Assembly: GCF_030812595.1 (NCBI RefSeq)
Contig: NZ_JAUSSZ010000007.1
Coordinates: 1-64,000, forward strand
Source: Arthrobacter bambusae
Lineage (GTDB): Bacteria > Actinomycetota > Actinomycetes > Actinomycetales > Micrococcaceae
Direction: 5' to 3'
DNA: 64,000 bases
Of this stretch, positions 44,697 through 54,178 are shown one piece after another. Position 1 is the first letter of the stretch. Each line of letters opens with the position of its first letter. The notes beneath the pieces were generated by a model. That model did not search any database. It was not told where the DNA came from and was given only the letters and a program-made list of their open reading frames with translations. The translations under genes and the position numbers were made by a program.

Positions 44697-46088
44697 TCAG
44701 TCGAGTACGCGAAGGAACTCCGTGGCGTCATCCATCGACTCGAGCTCCTGGATCATGCCGATCACCGAGTCGACCTGTGCAGGAGAAGGCCGGCGTATAG
44801 CGGCGGGGGCACATTCTCGGAATTTCTCCACGAGGTCGTCCCAGATCATCGGTGCTTCAATGCTGCCGGGCACTTGCGTGCCGATTCTTGTGAAGCTACG
44901 TCCGTCATAGGTTATGACCTCCACGCGCCCATGCGGGAGCTCGAGCTTCCAATCCAACTCACGATCTTCGATAGGTTGGACCCGCCTCGCGACATCTAGC
45001 ACGCGGGAATCCTGAAGCCCCGTGTCGGTGAAGTCCCAAATCGACAGGCCTTGGCGTACTGCAGCAGTCGCGACGATGAATGGCAAACTGAACCTCGCGT
45101 CGATGAGTGTTTGCGGCGCTCGTCGAGTCTCCAATGGTGTGCACATGAGGCTGTGGTAGTCGCCGACATAGACTCGGATCTGACGAATGTCCTCGACGCT
45201 GAGGCCCTCCTCCTTCATAATTTCTATTGTCGCCTGAGCGTGGCTGTGAGACGTTCCGACCGCGGGCCATCTCTTGTACAGAGTCGTCCCGCCCTGGTAG
45301 TCGTGTCCAACATCAGCCAGGATGGTTTCTCGATCGTAGCCCCCGGGAAAGTAGTTATTGAAGACACCATGAGTTCCCTCGAAGGGGGAGTCGACGCATG
45401 TAACGCCCTTGTCGGCGAGGAGGGTAGCGAGGACAGCACCCTTCGCGGAGAAACCCGCATACATACCCCGGAAATCTCCACCGAGTCCTCCCACGACTTC
45501 CGCCAGTCCACATGATTCCTGAGTCGCGATGCCAAGTGCATTCTGGATGCGGCCCTCAGGCATCTCAAGAATGCGGCACGCACCGGCCGCAGCGGCGAAG
45601 ACGCCCAGGACCGGTCCCGGATTCCAATCCTTTCTCCATACGATATTGCGTCGTAGCCGCGCAAAAATATCCTGACCCACAGCCAACGCCGTGATCAACT
45701 CACGTCCCGAAACCTTGCCTCGGCGTTCCGCAACGGCGAGAACCGCCGGAATAACTGAGCTGCCAGCATGTTGGCCCCAGGGCGTCAGATCGTCGTAATC
45801 GAGTACATGAGCAAGCGTGCCATTGGCGAAGGCCGCCATCATCGCGGGCACTCGCCCACCGAAACCAAGGACTGATGCCTCAGGGCGTCCTCCGCTCTCG
45901 TGCACGACTTCGATCGCGCCGCGTGCGGCGGGCTCAAGGCCGCTGCCAGCCAGACAGACTCCTACGGTGTCGAGAAGGCTATTCCTCGCGGCGGCCACGG
46001 CGTCAGCACTCAGGTGCTCGTACTCGGACTGGGCCGCAAGGTGAGCGAAGTGCCAGGATACGTCAGCCGAGTGTTCGATATTCCGCAT
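44697..46088 (-). CDS. MmgE/PrpD-family protein (2-methylcitrate dehydratase / cis-aconitate decarboxylase type)
   Basis: 463 residues. Family features: LLDTVGVCLAGSG, FANGTLAHVLDYDDLTPWGQ, HAGSSVIPAVLA, FAAAAGACRILEMPEGRIQN and KRWPAVGTSHSHAQATIEIM. The family holds 2-methylcitrate dehydratase, iminodisuccinate epimerase and the itaconate-forming cis-aconitate decarboxylase, which cannot be separated by eye. ATG 46088 is preferred because AAAGGA lies 6 nt upstream; ATG 46103 is possible. A role with the CitE/CoA-transferase genes in C5-C7 carboxylic acid metabolism is likely. Confidence 0.85.
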   Translation of the reverse strand: MRNIEHSADVSWHFAHLAAQSEYEHLSADAVAAARNSLLDTVGVCLAGSGLEPAARGAIEVVHESGGRPEASVLGFGGRVPAMMAAFANGTLAHVLDYDDLTPWGQHAGSSVIPAVLAVAERRGKVSGRELITALAVGQDIFARLRRNIVWRKDWNPGPVLGVFAAAAGACRILEMPEGRIQNALGIATQESCGLAEVVGGLGGDFRGMYAGFSAKGAVLATLLADKGVTCVDSPFEGTHGVFNNYFPGGYDRETILADVGHDYQGGTTLYKRWPAVGTSHSHAQATIEIMKEEGLSVEDIRQIRVYVGDYHSLMCTPLETRRAPQTLIDARFSLPFIVATAAVRQGLSIWDFTDTGLQDSRVLDVARRVQPIEDRELDWKLELPHGRVEVITYDGRSFTRIGTQVPGSIEAPMIWDDLVEKFRECAPAAIRRPSPAQVDSVIGMIQELESMDDATEFLRVLD

Positions 46089-46263
46089 TCCAGGTCCTTT
46101 CATTTATCAAACTTTGACACGATCCAATTCCTTCTTCGTTCGTAAAGGTTCAGATCGATGGCTCGGGTTTCGAGACTGAGGCTCATGTCTCAACTCGTAC
46201 TCGAGCCACATTGCCCAGTGAGTCGGTCGATTCAGACAATTTCTGGAAGTAGGGCTGAGAGGT

Positions 46264-46653
46264 TCAAACGTGCGGCTGGGGGGTGGCCTGGTAGGCCACG
46301 AACTTCCATGAACCCTTTTCGTTCACCCAGACGGCGAGGGCACTGTTATTCATTGTCATGGGAGTTCCGTTGACGGTTAGGTCGGCGTTCATTTGAAGAT
46401 TGACTAGAACTGTGTTGCCGATGACTGTAATTTTTTCGCACTTGTGGTCTATTCGGTGGTACCTGACAGCGCCTGTGCGCAGCTTGTCTATGTAGGCTTT
46501 CAGAGAATCCCTATTGCCTCCTGAATGGGTGTAAACGAGCTCCGGGTGGCATAGTCTTTCGAATGTGTCCACGTCACCGGCGAGGACCGCGTTGTAGCGT
46601 TGGTCTTCGAGTCTTTGAATGACGGATGCTGGGTCGACGCCTGAGTCAGTCAT
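46264..46653 (-). CDS. NTF2/SnoaL-like protein, 129 aa
   Basis: A compact cone-shaped NTF2-like fold is suggested by VIQRLEDQRYNAVLAGDVDT, FERLCHPELVYTHSGG and AVWVNEKGSWKFVAYQATPQ. ATG 46653 has GGAGGAAAAG upstream; a longer frame is rejected. Family members are often isomerases, dehydratases or binding proteins. It lies between the enolase-superfamily enzyme and the MmgE/PrpD gene, all leftward, possibly in one transcription unit. Confidence 0.78.
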   Translation of the reverse strand: MTDSGVDPASVIQRLEDQRYNAVLAGDVDTFERLCHPELVYTHSGGNRDSLKAYIDKLRTGAVRYHRIDHKCEKITVIGNTVLVNLQMNADLTVNGTPMTMNNSALAVWVNEKGSWKFVAYQATPQPHV

Positions 46654-46974
46654 GAATCTTTTCCTCCATCTGTGCGGTGAGGAGCGACCGGGCAAGGTGG
46701 GCCCTGAGCTCCTTTCCTGCTGATTGCAACCGGATATCGTTTTTGGATTTTCCACGCCTATGCCAAAACCTCATCCATACCTTGCCTTCTCGATCGTCTC
46801 CCTCGGGCAACGGAGCGACAGTCGGTTGGTCGGCAAAGCTAATGATGAGGGAGCCCTCGACTCCGGCGACGGAGCCGCCCTACCTGGGTGCGGCGACTAG
46901 AAGTAAAGACCGAAGACGGTCAAGCCGGTTGCGGGGCGGGCGAGTCCGCATGGCTGATCACTCCGGTCAGGCCA

Positions 46975-48075
46975 TTAATTGTCGATTCGGTAGCGCCTGA
47001 GCTTGTCTTCATCGATGTCGACTCCGATTCCCGGGCGCTCCGACGGAATGAGGACACCCTCCTTGACCACGAGCTGCTCAGTGACAAGATGGTCCGTGAA
47101 AACGTTGAAATAATCGAGTTCCCCGGGTTCGCAGGCCACTCGCGGGAACGCGGATCCGAAAGCGAGCGAGGCCGCCGTGCCGACCATGCTATCGGCCTGG
47201 GTGCCCAGCAGCGTTCGAGCACCGAGCGCGCCAGCCAGAGCCACCAGCCGGGCGGACTCTGTGAATCCTGTCCGGGTGGTCTTGATGCTAAGCGCCCGTG
47301 CCGCGCCGGAGGTCAGCTCCCGTGCGGCATCAGCGACGGTGGGAGCGCTCTCATCGGCCATTACGGTGATCGGGACGTGCTGGGCCAGGCGCCGCCGTCC
47401 GATAATGTCCTCGGCCGGGCTCGGCTCCTCCACGAGGTCCAGACCATAGTCGGCCATGGCCGTCAGGGCCCGGATCGCTTCCTCGGCGCGCCAGCCATGG
47501 TTGGCGTCAACGTAGATCGTAGCTTGGTCGCCGACCGCCTCGCGGACGGCTGCAATGCGCGCGACATCGCTGCGCAGCCCAGTGCCGACTTTCACCTTAA
47601 AGGCACTGATGCCACTCTCGACCACGGCCTGGCGGGCTTCGTCTGCTGCTTCCCGGGCTTCGCCCATGGTCAGGATCCGGGTCACGCGGATAGGTGTACT
47701 TACCCCGCCCAGGAGGCGCCACGAGGGCATCCCTGTCACCTTTCCGCGCAAATCATGGAGGGCAAGGTCAATAGCGCCGCGAGCTGTGTTGTTCGCTATA
47801 AGCCACGACGTCTTCTCGTAGAGATCCTCGACGGCCAGCGGGTCGGCGCCGACCAGCGCGGGCTCCAGCCACTGCCGGATGGCCGCCACGATCGATGTCT
47901 GAGACTCGCCGTAAACGAATGATCGGGACGAGGCTTCACCAATGCCTACCAGGCCTTCGTCCGTGTGCACGCGCACCAAGACGTGTTCGGCGCTATTCAG
48001 TACTCCTGACGCAGCGACAATCGGATGGAGGTACGGGATCGTAAAAGGAACGGCCTCGACAGATGTGATCTTCAA
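46975..48075 (-). CDS. Enolase-superfamily enzyme (muconate cycloisomerase / mandelate racemase group)
   Basis: 366 residues starting at TTG 48075 with AGGAG 9 nt upstream. The active-site residues of the muconate-lactonising subgroup are visible: KVKVG (catalytic Lys pair), YVDANHGW (metal Asp), LVEEPSP (metal Glu), VMADESAPT (metal Asp) and ALSIKTTRTG (second Lys). The enzyme abstracts a proton alpha to a carboxylate; cycloisomerase, epimerase or dehydratase activity fits. Expressed toward the NTF2-like and PrpD genes, downstream of an MHS transporter. Confidence 0.86.
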   Translation of the reverse strand: MKITSVEAVPFTIPYLHPIVAASGVLNSAEHVLVRVHTDEGLVGIGEASSRSFVYGESQTSIVAAIRQWLEPALVGADPLAVEDLYEKTSWLIANNTARGAIDLALHDLRGKVTGMPSWRLLGGVSTPIRVTRILTMGEAREAADEARQAVVESGISAFKVKVGTGLRSDVARIAAVREAVGDQATIYVDANHGWRAEEAIRALTAMADYGLDLVEEPSPAEDIIGRRRLAQHVPITVMADESAPTVADAARELTSGAARALSIKTTRTGFTESARLVALAGALGARTLLGTQADSMVGTAASLAFGSAFPRVACEPGELDYFNVFTDHLVTEQLVVKEGVLIPSERPGIGVDIDEDKLRRYRIDN

Positions 48076-48293
48076 GTGATGTCTCCTGAGGTTGCAAACC
48101 AGTCCCCGTGGGTTTTTGAGGTTCCTGGCTCAAGCTGCTACTAGGGGGCCAATACAGTGTCGCCCTCGACGTCGGGCCTTGGGCTCATGGAACCGAGCCG
48201 ATGGGCCTCTCGCTGGGTGGGCGAGTTGACGTCGGTCCGCTTGCCAATCCGGTCCCAATGGCTTACGACAAAACTACTGACTGGTTTGAATTG

Positions 48294-49628
48294 TCATTCC
48301 GGTAGGGGACGGTTGCTGGTTTCGCTGATAAAGAAGGCTCCAATCGCCGAGGGCACGACCACCGCCATCAGGAGCCAAGCAGGCGAATAGACATTTCCGG
48401 TCGTGCTGACGAGCCACTGGGCGATATAGGGGGTTGGCCCGGCAATCACGGATACGATAAGACCCATCGAAAGTGCGAAGCCCGTATAGCGGATTCTGGT
48501 TGGGAAGGACTCCAGGACGGGGGGCACCTGAGTTCCTGTCCCCATCCCGTGCACGATCGCTATGAGGATGAGGCCTAGTGTAGGAAGAACGTAGCCGCCC
48601 ATCTGGATCAGGGCAAAGGCCGGATAAGCTGATACGAGGGTTACGACCACGCAGGCGAACAGCATCGGACGGCGCCCGAAACGGTCCGACGCGAGGCCCG
48701 CAATCGGTTGGACCACGATCATGACGACGACCGCAATGGAGATGCAGACTAGCGCCCCTCCGCTGGAGAGTCCAGCCGACTTCGTTAGGTATGACGGCAT
48801 GAATGTCATGAGAAGGAAACCCGGGACCTGAACGGGCAGGTTGAAAAGTGTGGCGCGGCCCATCATCTTCCATCCGGCGACATTGCCGACAACGGCTTTG
48901 AGCGGGCTCCGGCTCTTGGCGCCCTCCTGCTCGATGTTATCGAAAACAGGCGTTTCTTCGAGCCGGCCTCGGATGTATAGCCCAATGCCGCCCATAGGTA
49001 AAGCGATGAGGAACGGGATTCTCCAACCCCAGCTCTGCATTGCCTCAGCGGACAGCGTCGACACCAGCAGAGTCGCTACCAGCAACGCTACCAACTGCGA
49101 ACCCATGACGGCGATCGACAGAAAGCTGGTCTGGAAGGCCCGGCGCTTGTTTTGCGAATACTCGCCGATGAAGAGTGCGGCACCCGGAAATTCGCCGCCG
49201 GCTGAGATTCCTTGAACGAATCTAAGCAGGGCCAGCATGGTGGGCGCCCAGATGCCGGCCATTGCAAAGCTCGGAAGGATCCCGGTCATGACAGTTGCCC
49301 CGGTCATGACGATGATGATCGCCGCCAAGGTTCGTTTGCGCCCTATCCGATCGCCAATAGGACCCCACAGCAGCCCACCGAGAGGCCGTGCGACGAAAGC
49401 CAACGCAAAAACTGCGAAAGTTTGGAGAATTCCAGCAGTTTCATTGGAGCTTGGGAAAAATACTGCGGCCATAACTGAAGCCAGAGCCCCAAATGTCACC
49501 AGGTCGAAGTATTCGACAAACGTTCCGATCGACCCAGCCACCAGAACATTCTTGGGTATGGGCCTGGCGGCTTGTTCCTCAACGAGAGGTAACGAATTGA
49601 GACTGCTCTTCTCTGCAGTTCCGGTCAT
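48294..49628 (-). CDS. MHS-family metabolite:H+ symporter (MFS) no. 3
   Basis: 444 residues from ATG 49628 (AAAGGAG 8 nt upstream); a longer frame to 49814 is rejected. SIGTFVEYFDLVTFGALASV in TM1, GPIGDRIGRKRTL in the TM2-3 loop, SWGWRIPFLIALP and ASDRFGRRP are MHS features. Likely imports a carboxylate used by the surrounding catabolic enzymes. It is transcribed leftward, upstream of the enolase-superfamily gene (217 nt apart). Confidence 0.87.
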   Translation of the reverse strand: MTGTAEKSSLNSLPLVEEQAARPIPKNVLVAGSIGTFVEYFDLVTFGALASVMAAVFFPSSNETAGILQTFAVFALAFVARPLGGLLWGPIGDRIGRKRTLAAIIIVMTGATVMTGILPSFAMAGIWAPTMLALLRFVQGISAGGEFPGAALFIGEYSQNKRRAFQTSFLSIAVMGSQLVALLVATLLVSTLSAEAMQSWGWRIPFLIALPMGGIGLYIRGRLEETPVFDNIEQEGAKSRSPLKAVVGNVAGWKMMGRATLFNLPVQVPGFLLMTFMPSYLTKSAGLSSGGALVCISIAVVVMIVVQPIAGLASDRFGRRPMLFACVVVTLVSAYPAFALIQMGGYVLPTLGLILIAIVHGMGTGTQVPPVLESFPTRIRYTGFALSMGLIVSVIAGPTPYIAQWLVSTTGNVYSPAWLLMAVVVPSAIGAFFISETSNRPLPE

Positions 49629-49860
49629 GAGCTCTCTCCTTTGAGAAGCGATCCTGTTGAATTCGAGAAGTAAATTGTAGAAAAATGCGAGTCGGATGCC
49701 CCACGCAATGTCGTGGGGGAGTGCGTAATAGCCGACCGACACGCATGCGGCCAGCATGCAGCCTTCTCCGGCCCTGTTCGCCAGAGCCCACAAAGTCGAC
49801 TGAATCAACGACAACAGGGCCCGGCCGCCTAACCAGGGCCTGCCGGCACCGAACCATCGG

Positions 49861-49909
49861 CGTCGACATCATCCCCTGACGGGCCACCGGCCAGGGGATG
49901 ACGTCGACT
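49861..49909 (-). terminator. Long hairpin after the CoA-transferase gene
   Basis: Left arm 49861-49878 and right arm 49892-49909 pair over ~17 positions with one internal mismatch and a 13-nt loop. It lies ~50 nt past the stop of the minus-strand CoA-transferase and separates that operon from the MHS transporter. The rest of 49629-49957 is empty. Confidence 0.7.
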
Positions 49910-49957
49910 GCGTGCTTATCGACATGCCCGAAACCTTAGGCGCCGCCGGAAGGCACA

Positions 49958-51145
49958 TCAACCAGCCTCAACGGCCCTTACCGACAAAGCCGATGAAGAG
50001 TCCGGGCTAACGGCAGCCTCGACGGCCGGAGCATTGAGTAGTTTATTGTCCGACCCAAGCTTTGGACCTAATGAACGCACTTTACCGGGAGTGCGTGACA
50101 GTCTCGGCACGGGGCCTGGTATCGAATATTTTCCATACTCTTCGCTCTCGACGGCGACGAGATTGTGTCGGGCAGCGATGTGAGGGTCTTTGGAGATGTC
50201 GCTGGGTTTGCTGACTTTTTCCGCGATCACTCCGACGGATTTCAGGCTCGCGACTGCCTCGTCGGAATTTTGCGTTCCCAACCATGCGCCGAGGGCTTCC
50301 TTTATCACCGAGACCGGGATGTCATCCTCGCCTTTGACCTCGAGATGTCCACCTTCCTGCAGGAATGCCACGACGTTGCCGACATGCTTTCCGGTGGCCG
50401 CCGAGACAACCACGAACTTGCCGTCGATCGTGGGCAGAATCTCTGTAATGAAGCCGCCGGCAAAAGGGAACGATGCCCCTGCGCGGGTTGAATCTATTCC
50501 AAGAACTTCAAGGAAGGGCACCTGCCAATCGATCATCCTGAACAGGCCCTCATATAGAGGCAGGTCGATCATCTGTCCGAGTCCGGAGGTGTTCCGTTCA
50601 TGGAGTGCAAGCATCACACCAAAGGCACCGAAAAGGCCTGTAACAAGATCTCCGTGGGAGTAGCCCGGGTGAACTGGTGGGGCGTCGGTGTAGCCCGTGA
50701 GGTTGGTAGCACCACTGAAAGCCTCACTGATTTTGCCGAAGCCCGGACGCGCACTGTAAGGACCCGTCTGGCCGAAACCAGAGATTCTGAGCATCACCGC
50801 TCTGGGATTGATGCTGTGGACATCATGCCAACCCAACCCCCACTGTTCCATAACCCCGGGACGATAGTTTTCAATCACTACATCCGCGCTTTCGACCAGT
50901 TCGCGAGCGAAGGCCGCTCCTTCGGGGCTGCCCAGGTCGACTTCCACACTCTTCTTGTTCCGTGCGCTCACCTCGAACCACAGTCCACGCGCATTTTGTG
51001 GGCCCATCTTCCGAAGGCTGTCGCCCTGGTTTGGACGCTCAATCTTTATGACCTCGGCACCGTGATCGCCCAACAGGCTTGCCGCGAAGGGCCCGGCAAT
51101 CACGTGTCCGAATTCAAGTACTCGGATTCCTTCTAATGAGGACAT
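49958..51145 (-). CDS. Class III CoA-transferase (CaiB/BaiF family)
   Basis: 395 residues from ATG 51145. N-terminal Rossmann-like motif LEGIRVLEFGHVIAGPFAAS, then AEVIKIERPNQGDSLRKMG and ISGFGQTGPYSARPGFGKIS; the catalytic Asp is expected in the SHGDLVTGLFGAFGVMLAL region. It moves CoA between carboxylic acids, typically from succinyl-CoA to the catabolic substrate. The CitE-like lyase gene ends 20 nt upstream on the same strand, so activation and cleavage enzymes are co-transcribed, as in itaconate/citramalate pathways. Confidence 0.87.
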   Translation of the reverse strand: MSSLEGIRVLEFGHVIAGPFAASLLGDHGAEVIKIERPNQGDSLRKMGPQNARGLWFEVSARNKKSVEVDLGSPEGAAFARELVESADVVIENYRPGVMEQWGLGWHDVHSINPRAVMLRISGFGQTGPYSARPGFGKISEAFSGATNLTGYTDAPPVHPGYSHGDLVTGLFGAFGVMLALHERNTSGLGQMIDLPLYEGLFRMIDWQVPFLEVLGIDSTRAGASFPFAGGFITEILPTIDGKFVVVSAATGKHVGNVVAFLQEGGHLEVKGEDDIPVSVIKEALGAWLGTQNSDEAVASLKSVGVIAEKVSKPSDISKDPHIAARHNLVAVESEEYGKYSIPGPVPRLSRTPGKVRSLGPKLGSDNKLLNAPAVEAAVSPDSSSALSVRAVEAG

Positions 51146-51164
51146 TGCTTCTCTTCTCGTATTT

Positions 51165-52094
51165 TTAGTTGATAGGGCTGGCGGTGAGTCTGTACTCTGA
51201 GGCACGTTCAAGCGTGGCTCGAGCGGTGACGCCGTGGGCGGTATCGATCATCTCGCCGTCGAGCGCAACCGCGCCGCGGCGCTCTGAATGCGCCTGTTCG
51301 AGAGCTTCGAGGACTCGTTCGGCCCTCTTTATCTCTTCGTCGCTCGGACCGAAAGTAGTATTGGCGGCGAGCACATGCGAGGGGTGAATTAACGTCGCTC
51401 CGGTATATCCGATATTTCTCGCTTGTTGGAGTTTCTGTTGCATCTCCTCTTCACCATGTCCTACCGACGCAGACACCATGGCATAGGTGGCACAACCGGC
51501 AGCTCGGCCTTCCAGCTGAACGTGTGAAAGCAGGTACAGAGTTTCGAGACCGGACCTCGTTGGCGTGAAGCCGACCGATCGTGCGACATCGCCGTCTGGA
51601 ATCGTGCCTGTCATCAGACTCTTGACACGCTCATCGCAGCTGCCGAGTTCAAACGCCCTGCGGATGCCTGCAGCGCTCTCCAACATCACGTGAACGTCAA
51701 GCGGCCGGGTTCGGTTGGAGTTCTGTTCGATCAGCTTCAAAGCGCTTATCAGCATTTTCAGGTCGTCGACGCTCTCTGCCTTCGGAACCACCACGCCAGT
51801 ACAGCGTGATGCAACAATGGATTGAATGTCTTCGAGAAGGTGCCCGGAATGTATCTCGTTCATTCGGGCAAGCAGCTGGACTTGTCCGTGATCTTCCGCC
51901 CTGATTGATTTCAGGGCCTCTCTGGCGGCTGGTTTATCGGCTTCAGCAACAGCATCTTCCAAGTCGAGTATGAGGGCGTCCGCGCCAGCGCTGACTCCAT
52001 TGCCAATCCACCTAAGCTTTGTCGCCGGGATAAACAGCAGGGACCTGAAAAGCTGACGCGAATGGTTATTACCAGCGTCGGTTGAGATCGTCAT
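51165..52094 (-). CDS. Second HpcH/HpaI (CitE-like) acyl-CoA lyase
   Basis: 309 residues from ATG 52094; a longer frame to 52268 is not supported. Family motifs: RSLLFIPATKLRWIGNG, ALILDLEDAVAEADKPAARE, RMNEIHSGHLLEDI, VVVPKAESVDDL, VMLESAAGIRRAFELG and ATLIHPSH. The usual phenylalanine/glycine-rich region is replaced by MTGTIPDGDVARSVGFTP. It probably cleaves a 3-hydroxyacyl-CoA such as citramalyl- or malyl-CoA. First gene of a leftward pair with the CoA-transferase. Confidence 0.85.
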   Translation of the reverse strand: MTISTDAGNNHSRQLFRSLLFIPATKLRWIGNGVSAGADALILDLEDAVAEADKPAAREALKSIRAEDHGQVQLLARMNEIHSGHLLEDIQSIVASRCTGVVVPKAESVDDLKMLISALKLIEQNSNRTRPLDVHVMLESAAGIRRAFELGSCDERVKSLMTGTIPDGDVARSVGFTPTRSGLETLYLLSHVQLEGRAAGCATYAMVSASVGHGEEEMQQKLQQARNIGYTGATLIHPSHVLAANTTFGPSDEEIKRAERVLEALEQAHSERRGAVALDGEMIDTAHGVTARATLERASEYRLTASPIN

Positions 52095-52678
52095 TGGGCT
52101 CCGTGCAAATCGAGATGGAGGTTGGCCATTCAACGCCCATCGAGGTGATGACTCACGACTTTCACTCCGGTGATTCGAGTCACAGATCGTGTTCAATCCA
52201 TCCTGCGTGGTGATGCGAGCGCATCGCAAATGCCCATTTTTGATGTGTATATCATCTGCTCGCATCACCCGCTGTGCGGACAGGGGAGTTCGCGCCGCCT
52301 CGCCTAGGCGCTTCGGACTGGGGTGAGGACCCCTTGCGAAGCGGTTGGGGGCGGTTCTGAAGTGGGACGATGCGCGGCCGTTAGATTGGCGCGCCGAGGA
52401 ACCGCAGGCTAACGAAGGCTGGACTGTGCTGGGGTCGCCCGTGCTAGGGTGCGCTCACCGGTGATTTCATCGTGCGTCCTCACCGCGGCGAAGACACCGA
52501 TCATCAACTCGGAAAGCCGGGACGACGGCAGACGGCCGCCTCTAATCGACTGTGGACGATGCACAAGTTGCAAGTGAGCGGCTGAGACCATGATGAACTC
52601 TGCCCGCGGCCTTCGTCGCCAAATGCTGCCAGCGTCGGGGATGATCCTGTCCCGCTATGGTCGATGTTCAGCGCACCT
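52095..52678. other. ~580-base divergent promoter region
   Basis: It lies between the CitE-CoA-transferase operon and the binding-protein-like gene. Short open frames only; no palindrome or RNA structure I can defend. Confidence 0.4.
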
Positions 52679-53410
52679 ATGTCCATCAACGAGAGGAATG
52701 ATCCCTTGGATTTCAAAACACCCAGTCGGGAGTTAGTGAAGGCCCTGGCGCCAACCGGCGTGCTTCGTGCGGTCATCAACCTGGGAAACCCGGTTCTCGC
52801 CCAAGGAGACGCTTTCTTGCCAACCGGCATCACAGTGATGCTTGCGCGCGAAATGGCAGCATGGATGGGCCTCCAGGTTGAGTTCCTGTGCGTCGAGGCA
52901 GCGCGCGATGCGTACACCGCCATGGCTGAGGGGAGGGCTGACGTGTGCTTCCTTGCCGATGAGCCGAAGCGACGTGAGCATATTGCTTTCACTCCGCCTT
53001 ATGTGGTTCTCGAAGGCGTATACGCCACGGCACCACTCGCCCCGTTCGAAGATGCGACCAAGGTCGATAGAGCCGGCGTGACGATAGCGGTACGACGTGG
53101 GTCAGCTTACGACCTCTACCTGACTCGAACGATAACTGAAGCGCAGATCGTTCGTGCAGAAGCGGAAACGGATGCCTACGAACAGCATGAGTTGGACGTT
53201 GTTGCCGGGGTTCGGCAACCGCTGACGGCCTACGCTTCATCCTCAGGTAGTCGCATCCTTGAGCCGCCATTCATGCGCATCCAACAGTCGGTCGGGCTTC
53301 CGAAGAGCACGGCTGATGAGACTGTTGGCGTATTGGCCGACTGGCTCGAGCATATTAAGTCGACTTTGCCCATTCGCACGGAGCTGGACCGAATAAACGC
53401 AGGAGGGTAG
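52679..53410 (+). CDS. Solute-binding-protein-like domain without signal peptide
   Basis: About 243 residues. The fold is that of a periplasmic amino-acid-type binding protein (GVLRAVINLGNPVLAQ, AREMAAWMGLQVEF, EGRADVCFLADEPKRREHIA, FTPPYVVLEGVYA, VAVRRGSAYDLYLTRTI). There is no signal peptide or lipobox, so it is probably cytoplasmic. ATG 52679 is used; a TTG at 52709 has the better GAGAGGAA ribosome site and is a real alternative. No transporter permease is near. It could be a ligand sensor or a cyclohexadienyl-dehydratase-like enzyme. Confidence 0.75.
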   Translation: MSINERNDPLDFKTPSRELVKALAPTGVLRAVINLGNPVLAQGDAFLPTGITVMLAREMAAWMGLQVEFLCVEAARDAYTAMAEGRADVCFLADEPKRREHIAFTPPYVVLEGVYATAPLAPFEDATKVDRAGVTIAVRRGSAYDLYLTRTITEAQIVRAEAETDAYEQHELDVVAGVRQPLTAYASSSGSRILEPPFMRIQQSVGLPKSTADETVGVLADWLEHIKSTLPIRTELDRINAGG

Positions 53411-53599
53411 CTAGTCTGTCCTGGACTCGTGTATCGGCAGAGTGCGCCCATGTCAGAGCGTAATGGTCCCATCAGAAAAAACGAATGGTCGAGGCTTCCC
53501 ATCACGCGCTACTATCGCAATTATCCGCTTTCCAAAGGGACTTAAATCGAAGGGTCCCCTTTTCCTGCGGACTCAACACGAAAGGGGAGCTGCATCCCA

Positions 53600-54025
53600 A
53601 TGCGGTCTCGGATTCATCATGTGAACATTTCTGCTCCAAAGTTCGAGGAGACAATCGCCTTCTACAACGACATGTTCGATTTGGTTGATTTTCAGCCAAA
53701 ATTTGCGAAGGATTACAACCAGCGAGGCGGGACTCGTTTCGTAGGGCCACAGTCTTCTGAGATGTCAGAGACAGGCGAGCCGCCTACCATTCACATCTCT
53801 GATTCCACCCCCGAGTACGCGAAGAGCGTGAAAGAGCTTGGCATCAACCCTCGGCTCAATGGGCATATCGCGATCGCAGTCGACGATATTGAGGAAGTGA
53901 AGTCTCGTCTTACTGCTGCCGGCGTCTTCTTCGTTGAGGCCGGACGCTGGGCTGTTCAGGACTACCACCAGATTTACACTTACGACCCCTCAATGAATCT
54001 CATCGAGATCAATCAGGCATTCTGA
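53600..54025 (+). CDS. VOC-superfamily (glyoxalase/dioxygenase fold) protein, 141 aa
   Basis: A two-module beta-alpha-beta-beta-beta protein: RIHHVNISAPKFEETIAFYN with the first metal-binding His, then HIAIAVDDIEEVKSRLTAAG and YDPSMNLIEINQAF with the last Glu. It may be a glyoxalase, epimerase (methylmalonyl-CoA epimerase type) or ring-cleavage protein. It reads with the SDR that follows 150 nt downstream, and may share its transcript. Confidence 0.82.
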   Translation: MRSRIHHVNISAPKFEETIAFYNDMFDLVDFQPKFAKDYNQRGGTRFVGPQSSEMSETGEPPTIHISDSTPEYAKSVKELGINPRLNGHIAIAVDDIEEVKSRLTAAGVFFVEAGRWAVQDYHQIYTYDPSMNLIEINQAF

Positions 54026-54178
54026 CCGCACAGCGGAGTGGGCAGGTTCAGATCAGGGTCCGGGTTGTGACGGTCTCACTGGACATCCCGACTGAGCTTC
54101 CCCTCCAGCGGAAAGTCTTTGAGCCTTCGGTTTTAAGTCTGTTATGCAAAAACTCACGACGTGCGGAGAAATAGATTT

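Noticed and set aside
49629..49814. Upstream extension of the third MHS transporter
   Set aside because: The internal ATG 49628 has a strong AAAGGAG site and a typical N-terminus; the extension looks noncoding.
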